64,000 nucleotides of DNA from Demequina litorisediminis (GTDB lineage Bacteria; Actinomycetota; Actinomycetes; Actinomycetales; Demequinaceae). The position numbers were made by a program, and so were the translations under genes. A model generated the notes under the pieces. That model was not told the origin of the DNA. It ran no database searches and saw nothing but the letters and a program-made list of their open reading frames with translations. The stretch is taken from contig NZ_BSUN01000001.1 in assembly GCF_030161615.1 (NCBI RefSeq), positions 2,108,001-2,172,000 of the forward strand, given 5' to 3'. Positions within the stretch are counted from its first letter, which is position 1. Each line of letters opens with the position of its first letter. Positions 47,442 through 59,251 of the stretch are shown here, in pieces.

Positions 47442-48980
47442 GCCGTGCCAAGATGGCCCGGTGGACGAGGCGCAGGCGCTGGTGCAGGCTCGAGGGAGCG
47501 ACGGTGCGCTTCGGCGCGTTCACCGCCCTCGACGGCGTCGACTTCCGCATGTTTCCCGGCGAGGTGCACTCGCTCATGGGCGAGAACGGTGCGGGCAAGT
47601 CGACCCTCATCAAGGCCCTCACGGGAGTGCTGAGCCTCGACGACGGCCGCCTGACCCTCGCCGGCGAGGAGTGCGAGTTCGCCGGCCCACGCGACGCGCA
47701 GGAAGCCGGGGTCTCGACCGTCTACCAGGAGGTTGACCTCTTGGAGAACCTGTCGGTCGCGGAGAACGTGTTCCTGGGGCGCGAGCCGCGGCGGTTCGGC
47801 CTCATCGACCACGCCGCGATGCGCCGCGACGCCGCCGCCGTGCTGCACGACCTCGGCCTCGATCTCGACCCCGCGTCGCCGCTCGGCCAACACTCGCTCG
47901 CGGTGCAGCAACTCGTGGCCATCGCGCGAGCCATCTCGACCGACGTGAAGGTGCTCGTTCTCGACGAGCCCACGTCGAGCCTCGACCTCGACGAGGTCGC
48001 CGAACTGTTCCGCGTGATCCGCGAACTGAAGGACCGCGGCGTCGCCATCCTGTTCGTCAGCCACTTCCTCGACCAGGTGTACGAGATGAGCGACCGCATC
48101 ACGGTCCTGCGCGACGGCCACCTGGTGGGGGAGTACCTCACGACCGAGTTGCTGCGCATCGACCTCGTGAAGAAGATGCTCGGGCGCGACGTGGCCGAGA
48201 TCGCGCCGCGCGAGCATGTCGTCGACGCCGAGCAGGAGATCGACCCCATCCTGTCGGCGCGCGGGCTCACCAGGGCGCCGGGCATTCGGGACGCCGACAT
48301 TTCCGTGGCGGAGGGCGAGGTGCTGGGGGTCGCGGGCCTGCTCGGCTCGGGCCGGACCGAGTTGGCGCGGCTGCTCACCGGAATCGACCGAGCCCAGGCG
48401 GGCATCATCCGCATCGAGGACCGCGAACACCGGCTCGATTCTCCCCGACGCGCCATGCAACTGGGGGTGGTCTATTCGTCGGAGAACCGCCGCACCGAGG
48501 GCCTCATCGGCGACCTATCGATCGAGGAGAACATCGTCCTGGCACTCCAGGCCCAGCAGGGTGCACTGCGTCCCATCGGAGCCGCGCGCAGGCGCGAACT
48601 CGCCGTGAGCCTGGATCGAGGCGCTCAACATCAAGCCCGCCGACCCCGAGCGGCCGGTGCGCACCCTCTCGGGCGGCAACCAGCAGAAGGTGCTGTTGGC
48701 CCGCCTGCTGGCACTCAGCCCGCGCGTGATCGTGTTGGACGAGCCCACCAGGGGTATCGATGTGGGCGCCAAGGTGGAGATCCAGCGGCTCGTGGGTGAG
48801 CTCGCGGACAACGGGTTGTCGGTGGTGTTCATCTCCGCCGAGCTCGAGGAGGTCCTGCGCGTGGGCGACCGCGTCGCGATCCTTCGCGCGGGGGAGGTCG
48901 CCCAGACGCTCCCCGCGGCTAGCCTGAACCCCGACACCCTGATGGCGCTGGTCGCGCAACCCGACCTCCCGGAAGCGTGA
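47442..48980 (+). CDS. Sugar ABC transporter double ATPase (YtfR type), copy 2
   Basis: About 512 residues, same architecture as copy 1: NBD1 HSLMGENGAGKSTLIKALTGVL, GVSTVYQEVDLLENLSVAENVFLG, QQLVAIARAISTDVKVLVLDEPTSSLD, FVSHFLDQVYEMSDRITVLRDG; NBD2 GVAGLLGSGRTELARLLTG, SSENRRTEGLIGDLSIEENIV, TLSGGNQQKVLLARLLAL, LDEPTRGIDVGAK, FISAELEEVLRVGDRVAILRAG. AGCT-sites near 47487 and 48612 (LAVSWIEALNIKPADP) need repair; two other AGCTs (48798, 48840) are intact. Start may be ATG 47442 or GTG 47461. A second full ATPase in one importer operon is unusual; it may serve the same permeases under other conditions or be a duplicate from a lost neighbouring system. Confidence 0.92.
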
Positions 48981-48991
48981 GGAAGGAAGCA

Positions 48992-50010
48992 GTGGCCAAG
49001 GACAAGCCGGCGCGCGCCGCGAACATCTTCGATGTCGCGCGCCTCGCGGGCGTGTCCCACCAGACGGTGTCGCGCGTCATCAACGGCATGCCCAACGTCC
49101 GTCCCGCCACCAAGGAGCGGGTCGAGCAGGCGATGAAGCAGGCGCTACTCGCCGTCTCCCGCGGCGCGTGCGCTGGTGACGCGGCGCACCCGCACCATCG
49201 GCCTCGTCAATCCGGCCGTGGCCGACTTCGGCCCCACCTCGATCGCGATGCACTTCACCATCGCCGCGCGCGCCTCGCGCTACAGCGTCGACGCCGCCCA
49301 GACGGCCGATGCCGCCCCGGCCACGGTGCGTGCGACCGTCGAGGGGCTGCTGAGGCAGCGCGTGGATGCCGTGGTGCTCATCCTCACCGATGCCGCGGCG
49401 CTCGAGGCGGTCCAGGCGCTTGACCTGACGGTGCCGCTCGTCGCGGTTGCGGCGTCGGCGCGGCGCTCGCCTCACGTGGTGTCCATCGACCAGTACCGGG
49501 GTGCGCGGGCCGCGGTGCGCCACCTTGCGGAGTTGGGGCACGAGCGGGTGCTGCATCTTGCAGGGCCGGCCCAGGCATCGGACGCCACGGAGCGTGAGCG
49601 CGGGTGGCGAGACGAACTCGCCGAGCGGCGCCTGGAGGCGGTCGAGCCGCTGCGCGGTGACTGGTCGGCACGCTCGGGCTACGAGGTGGGGGAGCGCCTC
49701 GACGTGGCCGCGGGCGACGCCGTGTTCGTCGCGAACGATCAGATGGCGATCGGGCTGATGTCCGCGCTGCGCCATCGGGGACTCGAGGTGCCGCGCGACG
49801 TGTCGCTCGTAGGGTTCGACGACATTCCCGAGGCCGCGTACCTGTACCCGCCGCTCACCACGGTGCGCCAGGACTTCGCGGCGCTGGGCACCATGATGAT
49901 GCAGAAGGTGCTGGTGGCCCTCGAGGAGGGCGGCGAGCCCACCGTGGACACTCCGATGCCCGCTCAGGCTCATCGAGCGCGAGTCCGCCGCGCGCCCCGC
50001 GAGTCGTTGA
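48992..50010 (+). CDS. LacI family transcriptional regulator of the sugar operon
   Basis: About 340 residues. NIFDVARLAGVSHQTVSRVINGMPNVRPATKERVEQAMKQLRYSPSPAARALVTRRTRTIG is the LacI HTH with hinge helix. The C-terminal domain (RASRYSVDAAQTAD, VDAVVLILTD, VVSIDQYRGARAAVRHLAELGHERVLHLAGP, FVANDQMAIGLMSALRHRGLEVPRDVSLVGFDDIPEAAYLYPPLTTVRQD) is the ligand-binding fold. Near 49148, AAGCAGGCGCTACTCG stands for AAGCAGCTGCGCTACTCG: an AGCT-site that lost two bases. Another AGCT-site lies near 49973. Start GTG 48992 has AGGAAGG upstream; a GTG at 48977 is the alternative. It probably represses from the twin operators at 42524-42552. Confidence 0.93.
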
Positions 50011-50070
50011 GTGCGCGTTCTCGCGCGAAACCGGGCAGGAGACGACTCGCAGGACGCCCGAGGTCGGCGG

Positions 50071-50144
<74 letters not shown>

Positions 50145-50325
50145 AGCGGACCGGGGCGACAACCGGCCACACGCCTCAGGGTAATGGGCGCGGAACCTCA
50201 CCCCGGCATCGGCCGTTGACAGATCACCTCACTCCTGGGAATGCGTACCCTCGCATGCCCGGGATAATGGTGGGGATTCCAGGCACGGTAGCCTATTCGG
50301 AGCCTGAGGACGGAGGGAACGCGGG

Positions 50326-51919
50326 ATGTCGATCCGCCCCATCAAGACGTGGTCGTACCCTGGCGCCCTGCTCGACGCGCTCGTGGACACCCGCCGCGTG
50401 GTCGGGGGCGTCGAGTTGCCGATCCCGCTGGGAGATGCCGAGGCCACGCGCGAGGCTCGTGGCCCACATGGTTGATCAGGCTCGATCACCACCTCATCCC
50501 GCGCGTGCGCGAGGAGGCTTCGCCCGCCGTGGTGGTCGTCGCCGGCTCCACGGGCGCGGGGAAGTCGACGGTGGTCAACGCGCTGCTCGGCGAACCGCTG
50601 ACCCCCGCAGGAGTGCTGCGCCCCACCACGCGCGTGCCCCATGTTTTCCACCATCCGCTCGACGCTGACGTCCTCACCTCGGTGGCCGACGGCTCCGAGG
50701 TGATCGCGACCGATGCCGTCCCGCGCGGACTCGCGATCGTCGACTCGCCTGATCTTGATTCCGTGCGCGGCGAGAATCGTGACGTGGCGGAGAAGGCTGC
50801 TTGAGGCGGCCGACCTGTGGATCTTCGTGACGACCGCCGCGCGCTACGGCGACGCGGTCCCGTGGGAGGCGCTGCGCAGGGGAGCCGAGCGGGGGCCTCC
50901 ATCGCGATGGTCCTGAACCGCGTGACGGCCGATGTTGCCGCCCAGGTGCGCTCCGAGGCTCGTCGAGCGTCTGGCCACCGAGCAGGCTCGAGGCGCTGCC
51001 GCTGTTCGTGATCCCCGAGGACGAGGTGGGCGGAGCGGAGCCGCCGCGCGACGTGGTCGACGGCCTCGGCCGCTGGCTCGAGGGTGTCGCCGCCGCCTCG
51101 GCAGCCACCATTGTCGAACGCACCATGCACGGTGCCACGGAGTCCCTCAAGGAATGGCTCGAGACGCTCGCCGAGCGCATGGACGACCAGACCGCCGCCG
51201 CACGCGAGGTCCGCGCCGAGGTACGCCGCTGCGCCGCGCACGCCGAGGCCAAGGGCGGCCCCGACTGGTATCTGCAGATCCCCACGGGCTCGCTCGCGGC
51301 ACGCTGGGAGGCGGCGTCCGCGGAGGGTGGCCCGCTGCACAAGCTGCGCCACTCGTCCTGGGCGAAGCGTCGCTCGGCGCGCGAGAAGCGCGACGCCGTG
51401 GTCCGCGAGATCCACAAGGACCTCCTCGACTCCGTCGAGGCCGTGCTGGCGCTCGCGGCGGCCGATGCCGCGCAGTCCATGGTCGACACCCTGACCGACG
51501 GCGAGGAGTCGCCCGGCATGTGGCTCGCGACCAGGCAAGATGCGCGCGACTCGCGCGTCATCCGTGAACGACGGGCGGCCGATGCCGCACGGGCATGGGT
51601 GACCAAGTGCGGCGAACAGGTGATGCGCCTTCCCGGCGCGCCCCGCGGCGCGGAAATTGTGGGCGAGGACGGTCTCGCGGTCGCGATGGCCTGCGCCGCG
51701 CTCGGCGTCGAACAGGCGCGAACCGTGCTGGGTGTCCTGGTCGCCCCGAGCCTGTCCGACCCCATTCATCACGCCCGCGCTGAACTCACCGGCGCCCGCC
51801 GGTACTGCATCAACCGTGAGGCGCTCGACATGATGAAGCCCACGGATGTGCCCAGCCTCACTGCCGAGGCTTCGTCGACGGTGCGCCTGCGACGCGCCGA
51901 ACTGCGAGGCCTCCTGTGA
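50326..51919 (+). CDS. Dynamin-like GTPase, member 1 of a tandem pair
   Basis: About 528 residues. Large GTPase with P-loop [21 protein letters not shown], switch [12 protein letters not shown]3 [12 protein letters not shown] and a G4-like [11 protein letters not shown] long helical region of about 300 residues follows, typical of the bacterial dynamin/YfjP-type actinobacterial proteins. No membrane helix is obvious. AGCT-sites near 50454, 50492, 50797, 50959 and 50986 and a G-run loss near 50895 disrupt only the first third. The last 300 residues are one frame, and one AGCT (HKLRHSS) there is intact. The TGA overlaps the next GTPase's GTG. Paired bacterial dynamins (for example DynA/DynB of Streptomyces) act together at membranes; that role here is inference. 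Confidence 0.85.
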
Positions 51920-53272
51920 ACCTCCAGTTCGTTTCCCAGGACGAGCCCAGCGAGGCCGCCGCGCTGAGCCGCAGGGTGGCGCGCCTGCGTTCCTCGATGG
52001 AGTGGGCATCGGACGCCATCCCGCAGGCCGTGCGCGAGGAGGTCGCCGCGACCATCCAGCGTTGCGACGAGCGCCTCGCGCTCGGGGTCGAGCACACCGT
52101 GGTGGCGCTCGCCGGCGGCACCGGCTCGGGCAAGTCGAGCCTGTTCAACGCGATTCTTGGCCGCGAGTTCGCCGTCGCGGGCGTCGCGCGCCCCACCACG
52201 TCGCAGGTGAGCGCCGCCGTCTGGGGCGGTCGTGGCATCGCGCTGCTGGACTGGATTGGCGTCGACCCGCAGCGCAGGCTGGCGCGCGGCATCGATTCGC
52301 TCGACGCCGCCGACGAGTCGCAGGCTGCGCGGCATGGTGCTCCTCGATCTTCCCGACCACGACTCCATCAACCCGGAGAACCGCGCCGTCGTGGACCGCG
52401 TGGTGCCCATGGCGGACCTATTGCTGTGGGTGGTGGACCCGCAGAAGTATGCGGATCACGCCCTGCACTCGGCGTATCTCGAGGCGGCCTCGCGCCACGG
52501 CAGCCCGTCGTTGGTGGTCCTCAACCACGTGGATCGCCTCACCACGGCCGATGCGTGGGCCGTGGCGCGCGACCTACAGCGCTTGCTCGCCGCCGACGGC
52601 ATGACGCAGGTGCCGGTGATGCCCGTGAGCGCCAAGACGGGGCAGGGTCTCGACATTCTGCGAGCCGAACTGGCCGGCGCCGTGGCGGCGCGGTCGGTGG
52701 CGGCGGAGGCGGTCCGCGCGGACCTGGTGTCCGCGGGACGCGCCCTGGCGGGGGCGCTGACCAAGGGCGCAGAGCCGCAGGCGCCTGACGTCGAGGAGCC
52801 TCGTTCACGCGCTCGCTCGTGCCGCGGGCGTCGACTCGCGGGCCGAGCGCGCCGCCGCGATCGCGCGCGGAGCACACCCCGGCGAGCGCAAGCCGATGCG
52901 CCTGTCGGTCGCCACCGTGGAGCGCGAGCGTCTGGACTGGGTCGACGCCGCCACCGACGGGCTGCCGCCGCGCTGGCGCCAGGTCGTCGCCGACACGGTC
53001 GAGGACGCCGAGAGCCTCGGACACGAGATCGAGCAGTCGCTCGAGGAGGCCGCCTGGCCGTCGGTCGAGCCGCCTCAGGGGTGGCGCGCGCTCTTCGCCA
53101 AGGCGACCCTCGCATCGTCCGCTCGCAAGAAGACGCTCGAGGCGGGGCGTGCCGCCGTGCGTGCCGTCGTGTTGCCTCGCGTCGTGGAACCCACGGAGAC
53201 CATTCACCAGGCGTATCGCGCGATGGACGAGCCTCACCGAGGCTCGACTCCGCGGCCAAGGAGGACCAGTGA
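51916..53272 (+). CDS. Dynamin-like GTPase, member 2 of a tandem pair
   Basis: About 451 residues. The P-loop is VVALAGGTGSGKSSLFNAILG, with switch VARPTTSQVSAAVWG, G3 MVLLDLPDHDSI, G4 LVVLNHVDRLTT and SAKTGQGLDILRAEL as a G5-like motif, so the GTPase core is more canonical than in member 1. A helical tail with SARKKTLEAGRAAVRAVVLPRVVEPTETIHQAYRAMDELTE follows. AGCT-sites near 52323, 52800, 53231 and 53241 need repair; the end is then DELTELDSAAKEDQ with TGA 53270-53272. It is translationally coupled to its partner upstream and overlaps proC downstream. Confidence 0.87.
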
Positions 53273-54081
53273 CCGCCACCATCCGTACCGTCGCCGTGCT
53301 CGGCGCGGGCAACATGGCGGGGGCGATCGCCCAGTCGCTCGCCGATGCCGGGACGGTCGACGCGATCCGGCTCACCACGCGCACGAGGCAGCCCGCGTGG
53401 GCCGAGCGGCATGGCCATGTGGTCCACCGCGCGCTGGCGGCTGACGAGGGCGCGACCGCGTGGGCGCTGGAGGGGGCCGATGCGGTCATCCTTGGCGTCA
53501 AGCCGTATGACATCGTCGCGCTGTGCCGTGAGATCGGCCCGCTGCTGGCCCCCGGAGCGCTCGTCATTTCGGTGGCCGCGGGCGTGACGCTCGACGCCAT
53601 GAGGACGGCACTCGGCGACGGAGTGCGGGTGGTGCGCACCATGCCGAACACCCCGACGGCGATCGGCCGCGGTGTGACGGCGCTGACGGGCGAACCCGCC
53701 GACTGCGGGGCCGCCTCCACGCTCCTGGCGCCCACGGGCATGCGGGAAATCGTCGACGAGTCGCTCATCAACGCGTTCTCGTCGGTCGCGGGCTCCGGCC
53801 CCGCGTACGCGTACGCGTTCGTGGAGGCGCTCGAGGCCGCCGCCGTGGGACTCGGGATTCCCGCCGAGCAGGCCGCGCGGATTGTCCCCGCGATGATGCT
53901 GGGATCGCTGGCGTACCTGGAATCGTCGGAGCATGATGCGGCCGAACTTCGCCGCCAGGTCACCAGCCCCGGTGGCTCCACTGCCGAGGCGCTCCGGGTG
54001 TTCGGCGAGCGCGACCTCGACGGGCTCGTGGCCGATGCCCTCGCCGCGGCCCTCGCGCGCAATGCGGAGATGGGCAAGTAG
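53269..54081 (+). CDS. proC: Pyrroline-5-carboxylate reductase
   Basis: ProC, last step of proline synthesis (P5C to proline with NAD(P)H). 270 residues, intact. VAVLGAGNMAGAIAQSLADAG is the Rossmann motif; AVILGVKPYDI, ALVISVAAGVTLDAM, RVVRTMPNTPTAIGRGVTAL, and the C-terminal FSSVAGSGPAYAYAFVEALEAAAVGLGIPAEQA, with ELRRQVTSPGGSTAEALRVF as the family signature, follow in order. GTG start 53269 overlaps the stop of the second GTPase, giving a three-gene unit. No AGCT is found within the gene. Confidence 0.96.
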   Translation: MTATIRTVAVLGAGNMAGAIAQSLADAGTVDAIRLTTRTRQPAWAERHGHVVHRALAADEGATAWALEGADAVILGVKPYDIVALCREIGPLLAPGALVISVAAGVTLDAMRTALGDGVRVVRTMPNTPTAIGRGVTALTGEPADCGAASTLLAPTGMREIVDESLINAFSSVAGSGPAYAYAFVEALEAAAVGLGIPAEQAARIVPAMMLGSLAYLESSEHDAAELRRQVTSPGGSTAEALRVFGERDLDGLVADALAAALARNAEMGK

Positions 54082-54209
54082 CCGGCCTCGTCCCCAGGCC
54101 AGCCGTGGCATCGGCCACGTCCACCGTTTCTCGGTGACCCCCGACGCGTCCGCGCGCCCCGCCCCAGGCTGAGCGGGAGGCCGCACGGTGCGGCCCATGG
54201 GAGGACACG

Positions 54210-54698
54210 ATGAGTGATCTTGACGTTACGGTGACCGGATGGGTCGCCACCAAGCCCGTGGTCAGGGAACTGGCCGAGGGCAAGCAGATGTGCGCGTTCC
54301 GCATGGCGCACTCGTCCCGCTACCGCGACGCGGCGGGCCAGTGGAAGGACGGTGCCACCGAGTGGATCAGCGTGCGGATGTTCCGTGCCGGAGCGCAGCG
54401 CGTGGGCCAGTCCATCAACGTCGGCGAGCCCGTGATCGTGAGCGGCAGGCTTAAGACCAACACCTGGATCGACAAGGACGACGCCGAGCGGCACGAGCTC
54501 CAGATCGACGCTCGGGTGGTGGGGCATGACCTGACGTGGGGCACCGCGTCGTTCGTGCGGCACATCGACCCCAAGGCAAGCGACGCGGACGAGGAGTCGC
54601 GCGACGAGCCGGCGGGCATGCCCGACTCGTTCGAGCAGCCCGACGACGAGACCCCCGATGGGGTGGAGGAGGACGACGCCGCCCGCCTGGCGGTGTGA
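54210..54698 (+). CDS. ssb: Single-stranded DNA-binding protein (accessory type)
   Basis: 162 residues. The OB-fold VTVTGWVATKPVVRELAEGKQMCAFRMAHSSRYRDAAGQWKDGATEWISVRMFRAGAQRVGQSINVGEPVIVSGRLKT is a clear SSB domain. The C-terminal tail is acidic (DEESRDEPAGMPDSFEQPDDETPDGVEEDDAARLAV) but lacks the terminal DDDIPF-like tip that recruits repair proteins in housekeeping SSB. With the low Gly/Gln content, this suggests a second, specialised SSB such as those used in competence or stress. Frame intact; AGCT in RHELQID unaltered. Confidence 0.9.
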   Translation: MSDLDVTVTGWVATKPVVRELAEGKQMCAFRMAHSSRYRDAAGQWKDGATEWISVRMFRAGAQRVGQSINVGEPVIVSGRLKTNTWIDKDDAERHELQIDARVVGHDLTWGTASFVRHIDPKASDADEESRDEPAGMPDSFEQPDDETPDGVEEDDAARLAV

Positions 54699-54845
54699 CA
54701 GGCCCTGCCCCGCGCGTCCGTCCCCTCAGGCGCGCGGGGCGGCTCGGCACCACCGCATCGGCCGGATGCTCCGTGACCGCGTAGGCTGGTACGCGGTTCA
54801 AGCGGGCGCCGTCGCGGCGCCACCCCACGAGTTCACGGAGCAGCA

Positions 54846-56534
<1,689 letters not shown>

Positions 56535-56550
56535 CGTCCGCCGGTTCCTC

Positions 56551-56582
56551 AGGAGCCCTCGCCGTCCGCGGCGGGGGCTCCT
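56551..56582 (+). terminator. Hairpin after ettA
   Basis: AGGAGCCC and GGGCTCCT arms with an inner CGCCG/CGGCG pairing, 16 bases past the ettA stop and 28 bases before the next gene. Confidence 0.7.
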
Positions 56583-56609
56583 GTGCGTGTCCGGCGCTAG
56601 CGTGAGGGC

Positions 56610-57110
56610 ATGAGCCGCCTTCACGTCCCCATCTCGCTGCGCTGGTCCGACATCGACGCCTACGGCCACGTCAACAACGCGGAGATGCTGAGGCTGCTCG
56701 AGGAGGCCCGCATCCGCGTGTTCTGGGCGGACGACGCGGGGGCCGAGGAGTCGGCCGACCCCGAGGCGAAGACGGACTCGCCCGCCGCGGTCCTCGCGGG
56801 CGGGCCCGGCGCCGAGACTCATACCCTCATCGCGAGCCAGCAGATCGAGTACCTGGCTCCCGCGCCGTTCCAGCGGCGGCCACTCGATGTCCAGGCGTGG
56901 ATCGGGCGCCTCGGGGGCGCGAGCCTGGAGATTTGCTACGAGGTGCGGTCGCCGCGAACGGGAGAGGGTGAGCAGACGGTTTACGCGCGGGCCGCGACCA
57001 CGCTGGTGCTGGTCGACGCCGCATCGGGCAGGCCCAGGCGACTTTCGGACGAGCAGAAGGCGGCATGGCTGCCCTATGTCGACGAGCCGGTGCAATTTCG
57101 GCGCCGCTGA
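56610..57110 (+). CDS. Acyl-CoA thioesterase (4HBT, YbgC/FadM type)
   Basis: 166 residues, single hotdog domain. The N-terminal catalytic motif SLRWSDIDAYGHVNNAEMLRLLEEARI carries the Asp of YbgC/FadM thioesterases (D.D..GHVNN). ASQQIEYLAPAPFQRRPLDVQAWIGRLGGASLEICYEV forms the core strands. It hydrolyses acyl-CoA; the chain length is not evident. An insert (GAEESADPEAKTDSPAAVLAGGPG) lengthens the loop after the catalytic helix. Frame intact. Confidence 0.92.
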   Translation: MSRLHVPISLRWSDIDAYGHVNNAEMLRLLEEARIRVFWADDAGAEESADPEAKTDSPAAVLAGGPGAETHTLIASQQIEYLAPAPFQRRPLDVQAWIGRLGGASLEICYEVRSPRTGEGEQTVYARAATTLVLVDAASGRPRRLSDEQKAAWLPYVDEPVQFRRR

Positions 57111-57130
57111 CCGGGCGCCATGCGTGCTGG

Positions 57131-57177
57131 CGGGACATGGGCGTCACATCTGCGCGAAAAGTGACCCTCATGTCCCG
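57131..57177. repeat. Long interrupted inverted repeat
   Basis: Outer arms CGGGACATG / CATGTCCCG (9 bases, perfect) enclose inner arms GTCAC / GTGAC around ATCTGCGCGAAAA. The unpaired centre is AT-richer than its surroundings. It lies between two convergent genes and is distinct from the simple terminator at 57202, so it may be a dispersed repeat unit or a small structured RNA. Confidence 0.55.
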
Positions 57178-57201
57178 TTGGGAGACTCCGAGAACGCGAC
57201 T

Positions 57202-57234
57202 GCGCCGGCCGCCCCGAGAGGGGACGGCCGGCGC
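57202..57234. terminator. Hairpin after the betaine-binding-protein gene
   Basis: GCGCCGGCCGCCCC and its complement (one bulged A) around GAGA, 18 bases beyond the proX-like stop on the minus strand. Confidence 0.8.
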
Positions 57235-57251
57235 GAAATGCCAGGGAAGAC

Positions 57252-58176
57252 TTACGCGGTGAGCGAGTCGACCCACTCCTGGTTGGCGGCAACCCAGTCG
57301 GTCACGACCTGCTCGTAGTCACCCTCGGACGCCTCGTTGAGCCTTGTTCTCGAGGTCGTAGAGGTGCTCGGCGTCCATCGTGAATCCGGAGAACCACTCG
57401 GCGACCTGGGGGAACTCCTCGGTCAGCCCGGTGCGACCGTAGGTCACGATCTCCTCGGCCTCGCCCATGATGCCCTGGGGGTCTTCAAGGTTCTTGAGGT
57501 CGTAGGCGCCATAGGCCCAGTGCGGCTCCCACAGCGTGACGACGATGTTCTCGCCCTTCGACGTGGCCGAGTCGAGCTCGGACAGCATCGCCGGGGTCGA
57601 CGAGGTGACGAAGTTGAAGTCTGACAGGCCGTAGGCCTCAATGGCGTTCTCGGTGGCGGCGGTGAGGCCGGCCCCGGGCTCGATGCCGACGATCTGGCCC
57701 CCCATCTCGTCGAGGTACTCGGGGAGATCCTCAAGCGAGTCGACCGGGGCGTCGGCGTTCACCGCAATGGTGAGCGCGGCGGAGTCGAACCAGGCGCCGA
57801 GCTCCTCCATGTCGTCGCCGTACTGCTCGATGTACTCGGCGTGGGTGAGCGGCAGCCACACGTCGGTGACCACGTCATAGTCACCGTCGGCGACGCCCTG
57901 GAAGGCGACGGCGGCGTCGGCGTACTCGAGCGAGACGTCGTAGCCCTGACCCTCGAGGACGTGCTGCCACAGCAGCGACGAGGCGAGCGACTCGTCCCAG
58001 CCGTTGAAGACGGCGAGGGTGAGCTCACCGCCCGCCGTGGTCTCCTCCGAGGACTCTGCCCCGGCGGTGGTGCCGCTCGTGGCCTCGTCAGTGGTGTCGT
58101 CCGAGGACGAGCAGCCGGCGAGCGCGAGGCCCGCGACAGCAGTCACCGCGAGGGCGGTGCCAGTGCGCTTGAACAT
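57252..58176 (-). CDS. proX: Glycine betaine ABC transporter substrate-binding lipoprotein (ProX/OpuAC type)
   Basis: About 307 residues. Lipoprotein signal MFKRTGTALAVTAVAGLALAGC (Cys 22). The domain has the usual order: ELTLAVFNGWDESLASSLLWQHVLEGQGYDVSLEY, GDYDVVTDVWLPLTHAEYIEQYG, GQIVGIEPGAGLTAATENAIEAYGL, IVVTLWEPHWAYGAYDLKNLEDPQG, which supply the Trp residues of the aromatic cage that binds betaine. The AGCT-site near 57340 (LENKLNEASEGDYEQVV) needs repair; the end is NQEWVDSLTA. Three AGCTs in the gene are intact. It is the last gene of an ATPase-permease-binding-protein operon; 131 bases with GC-rich inverted repeats separate it from the permease gene, perhaps to set its higher expression. 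Confidence 0.94.
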
Positions 58177-58307
58177 ATGTCTTTCCTTTCTCGGCATGGG
58201 GATCTCCTCACGCCGGGGAAGCACCCCGCCGCTGTCGGGCGGTGTGCCCGCGGCCGGCAGGCCGCGAAGTTCTTGGGGTATCGGCGATGGCCGATGCCGT
58301 GGTGGGG

Positions 58308-59251
58308 TTAGGCGACGCCGCCCGGCGACCGCAGGGGGTGGCCGATCTCGAGGTTCTCGGCGTCGATGCGCGCCTGCTCCACATCGGACTTCCTGGAGCG
58401 GCGCTTCTTGGCCCAGGTGGCGTACAGACCGAGGCCCTGGCCGAAGGAGGCGGTGAAGCGGTCCAGCAGGATCGCGAGGATCACCACGGAGATACCGGCC
58501 TCCGCGCCAATCGCGATGTCGAGGGCAGAGACCGCACGGGTGACCTGGCCGCCCAGGCCGCCGGCGCCGACCATTCCCGCGATGACGACCATCGACAGCG
58601 ACAGCATGATGACCTGGTTGACACCGGCCATGATGGACGGCATCGCGAGCGGGAGCTGAATCTGGCGCAGGATGCGTCGGGGTGAAGCGCCGAATGCCTG
58701 GCCGGCCTCGACCACCTCCTGGTCGACGCTACGGATGCCGAGGCTCCGTCAGGCGCACTCCAGGAGCGATGGCGAACAGGACCGTCGCGAAGATGCCGGG
58801 GGCGACGCCGACGCCGAAGAACGCGATCGCTGGGATCAGATAGACGAAGGCGGGCATCGTCTGCAGGAAGTCCATGACGGGCTTCACGATGGCGGAGACG
58901 TGCTGGTTGCGCGCGCTCCAGATACCAAGCGGTATGCCCAGCAGCAGGGCGAGGAAGGCTGCTACGAGGACGAGGAGAGGAGTCCATCGAGTTCTCCCAC
59001 TGGTCGACGCCGATGATGAACACGAGGCCAACCACCGCGCCGACCGCGAACTTCCAGCCGCGAGCGAGGAGGGCGGCGAGTGCGAGGGCGATGATGACGG
59101 CGATCGCGGGCGGCGTCGCAACGATCCAGTTCACCGCGTCGTACAGCCCGGTCCACAGGTCACCGAGGAAGGTCAGCAGCCAATCGAGGTTGTCCTCGAT
59201 CCAGTCCTTGCCGGTCTCCACCCAGTCGCCGAACGGGATACGGAAATCCAT
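58308..59251 (-). CDS. proW: Glycine betaine ABC transporter permease (ProW/OpuAB type)
   Basis: About 314 residues. The N-terminal extension [32 protein letters not shown] is typical of ProW/OpuAB. Helices follow (AVIIALALAALLARGWKFAVGAVVGLVFI), then [108 protein letters not shown] with the EAA loop. An AGCT-site near 58740 (RLTELGIRS) needs repair. A second frame break near 58980, between ENSMDS and LLVLVAAF, is real but its exact base is unclear. The ATG overlaps the ATPase stop (TAATG). Confidence 0.9.
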
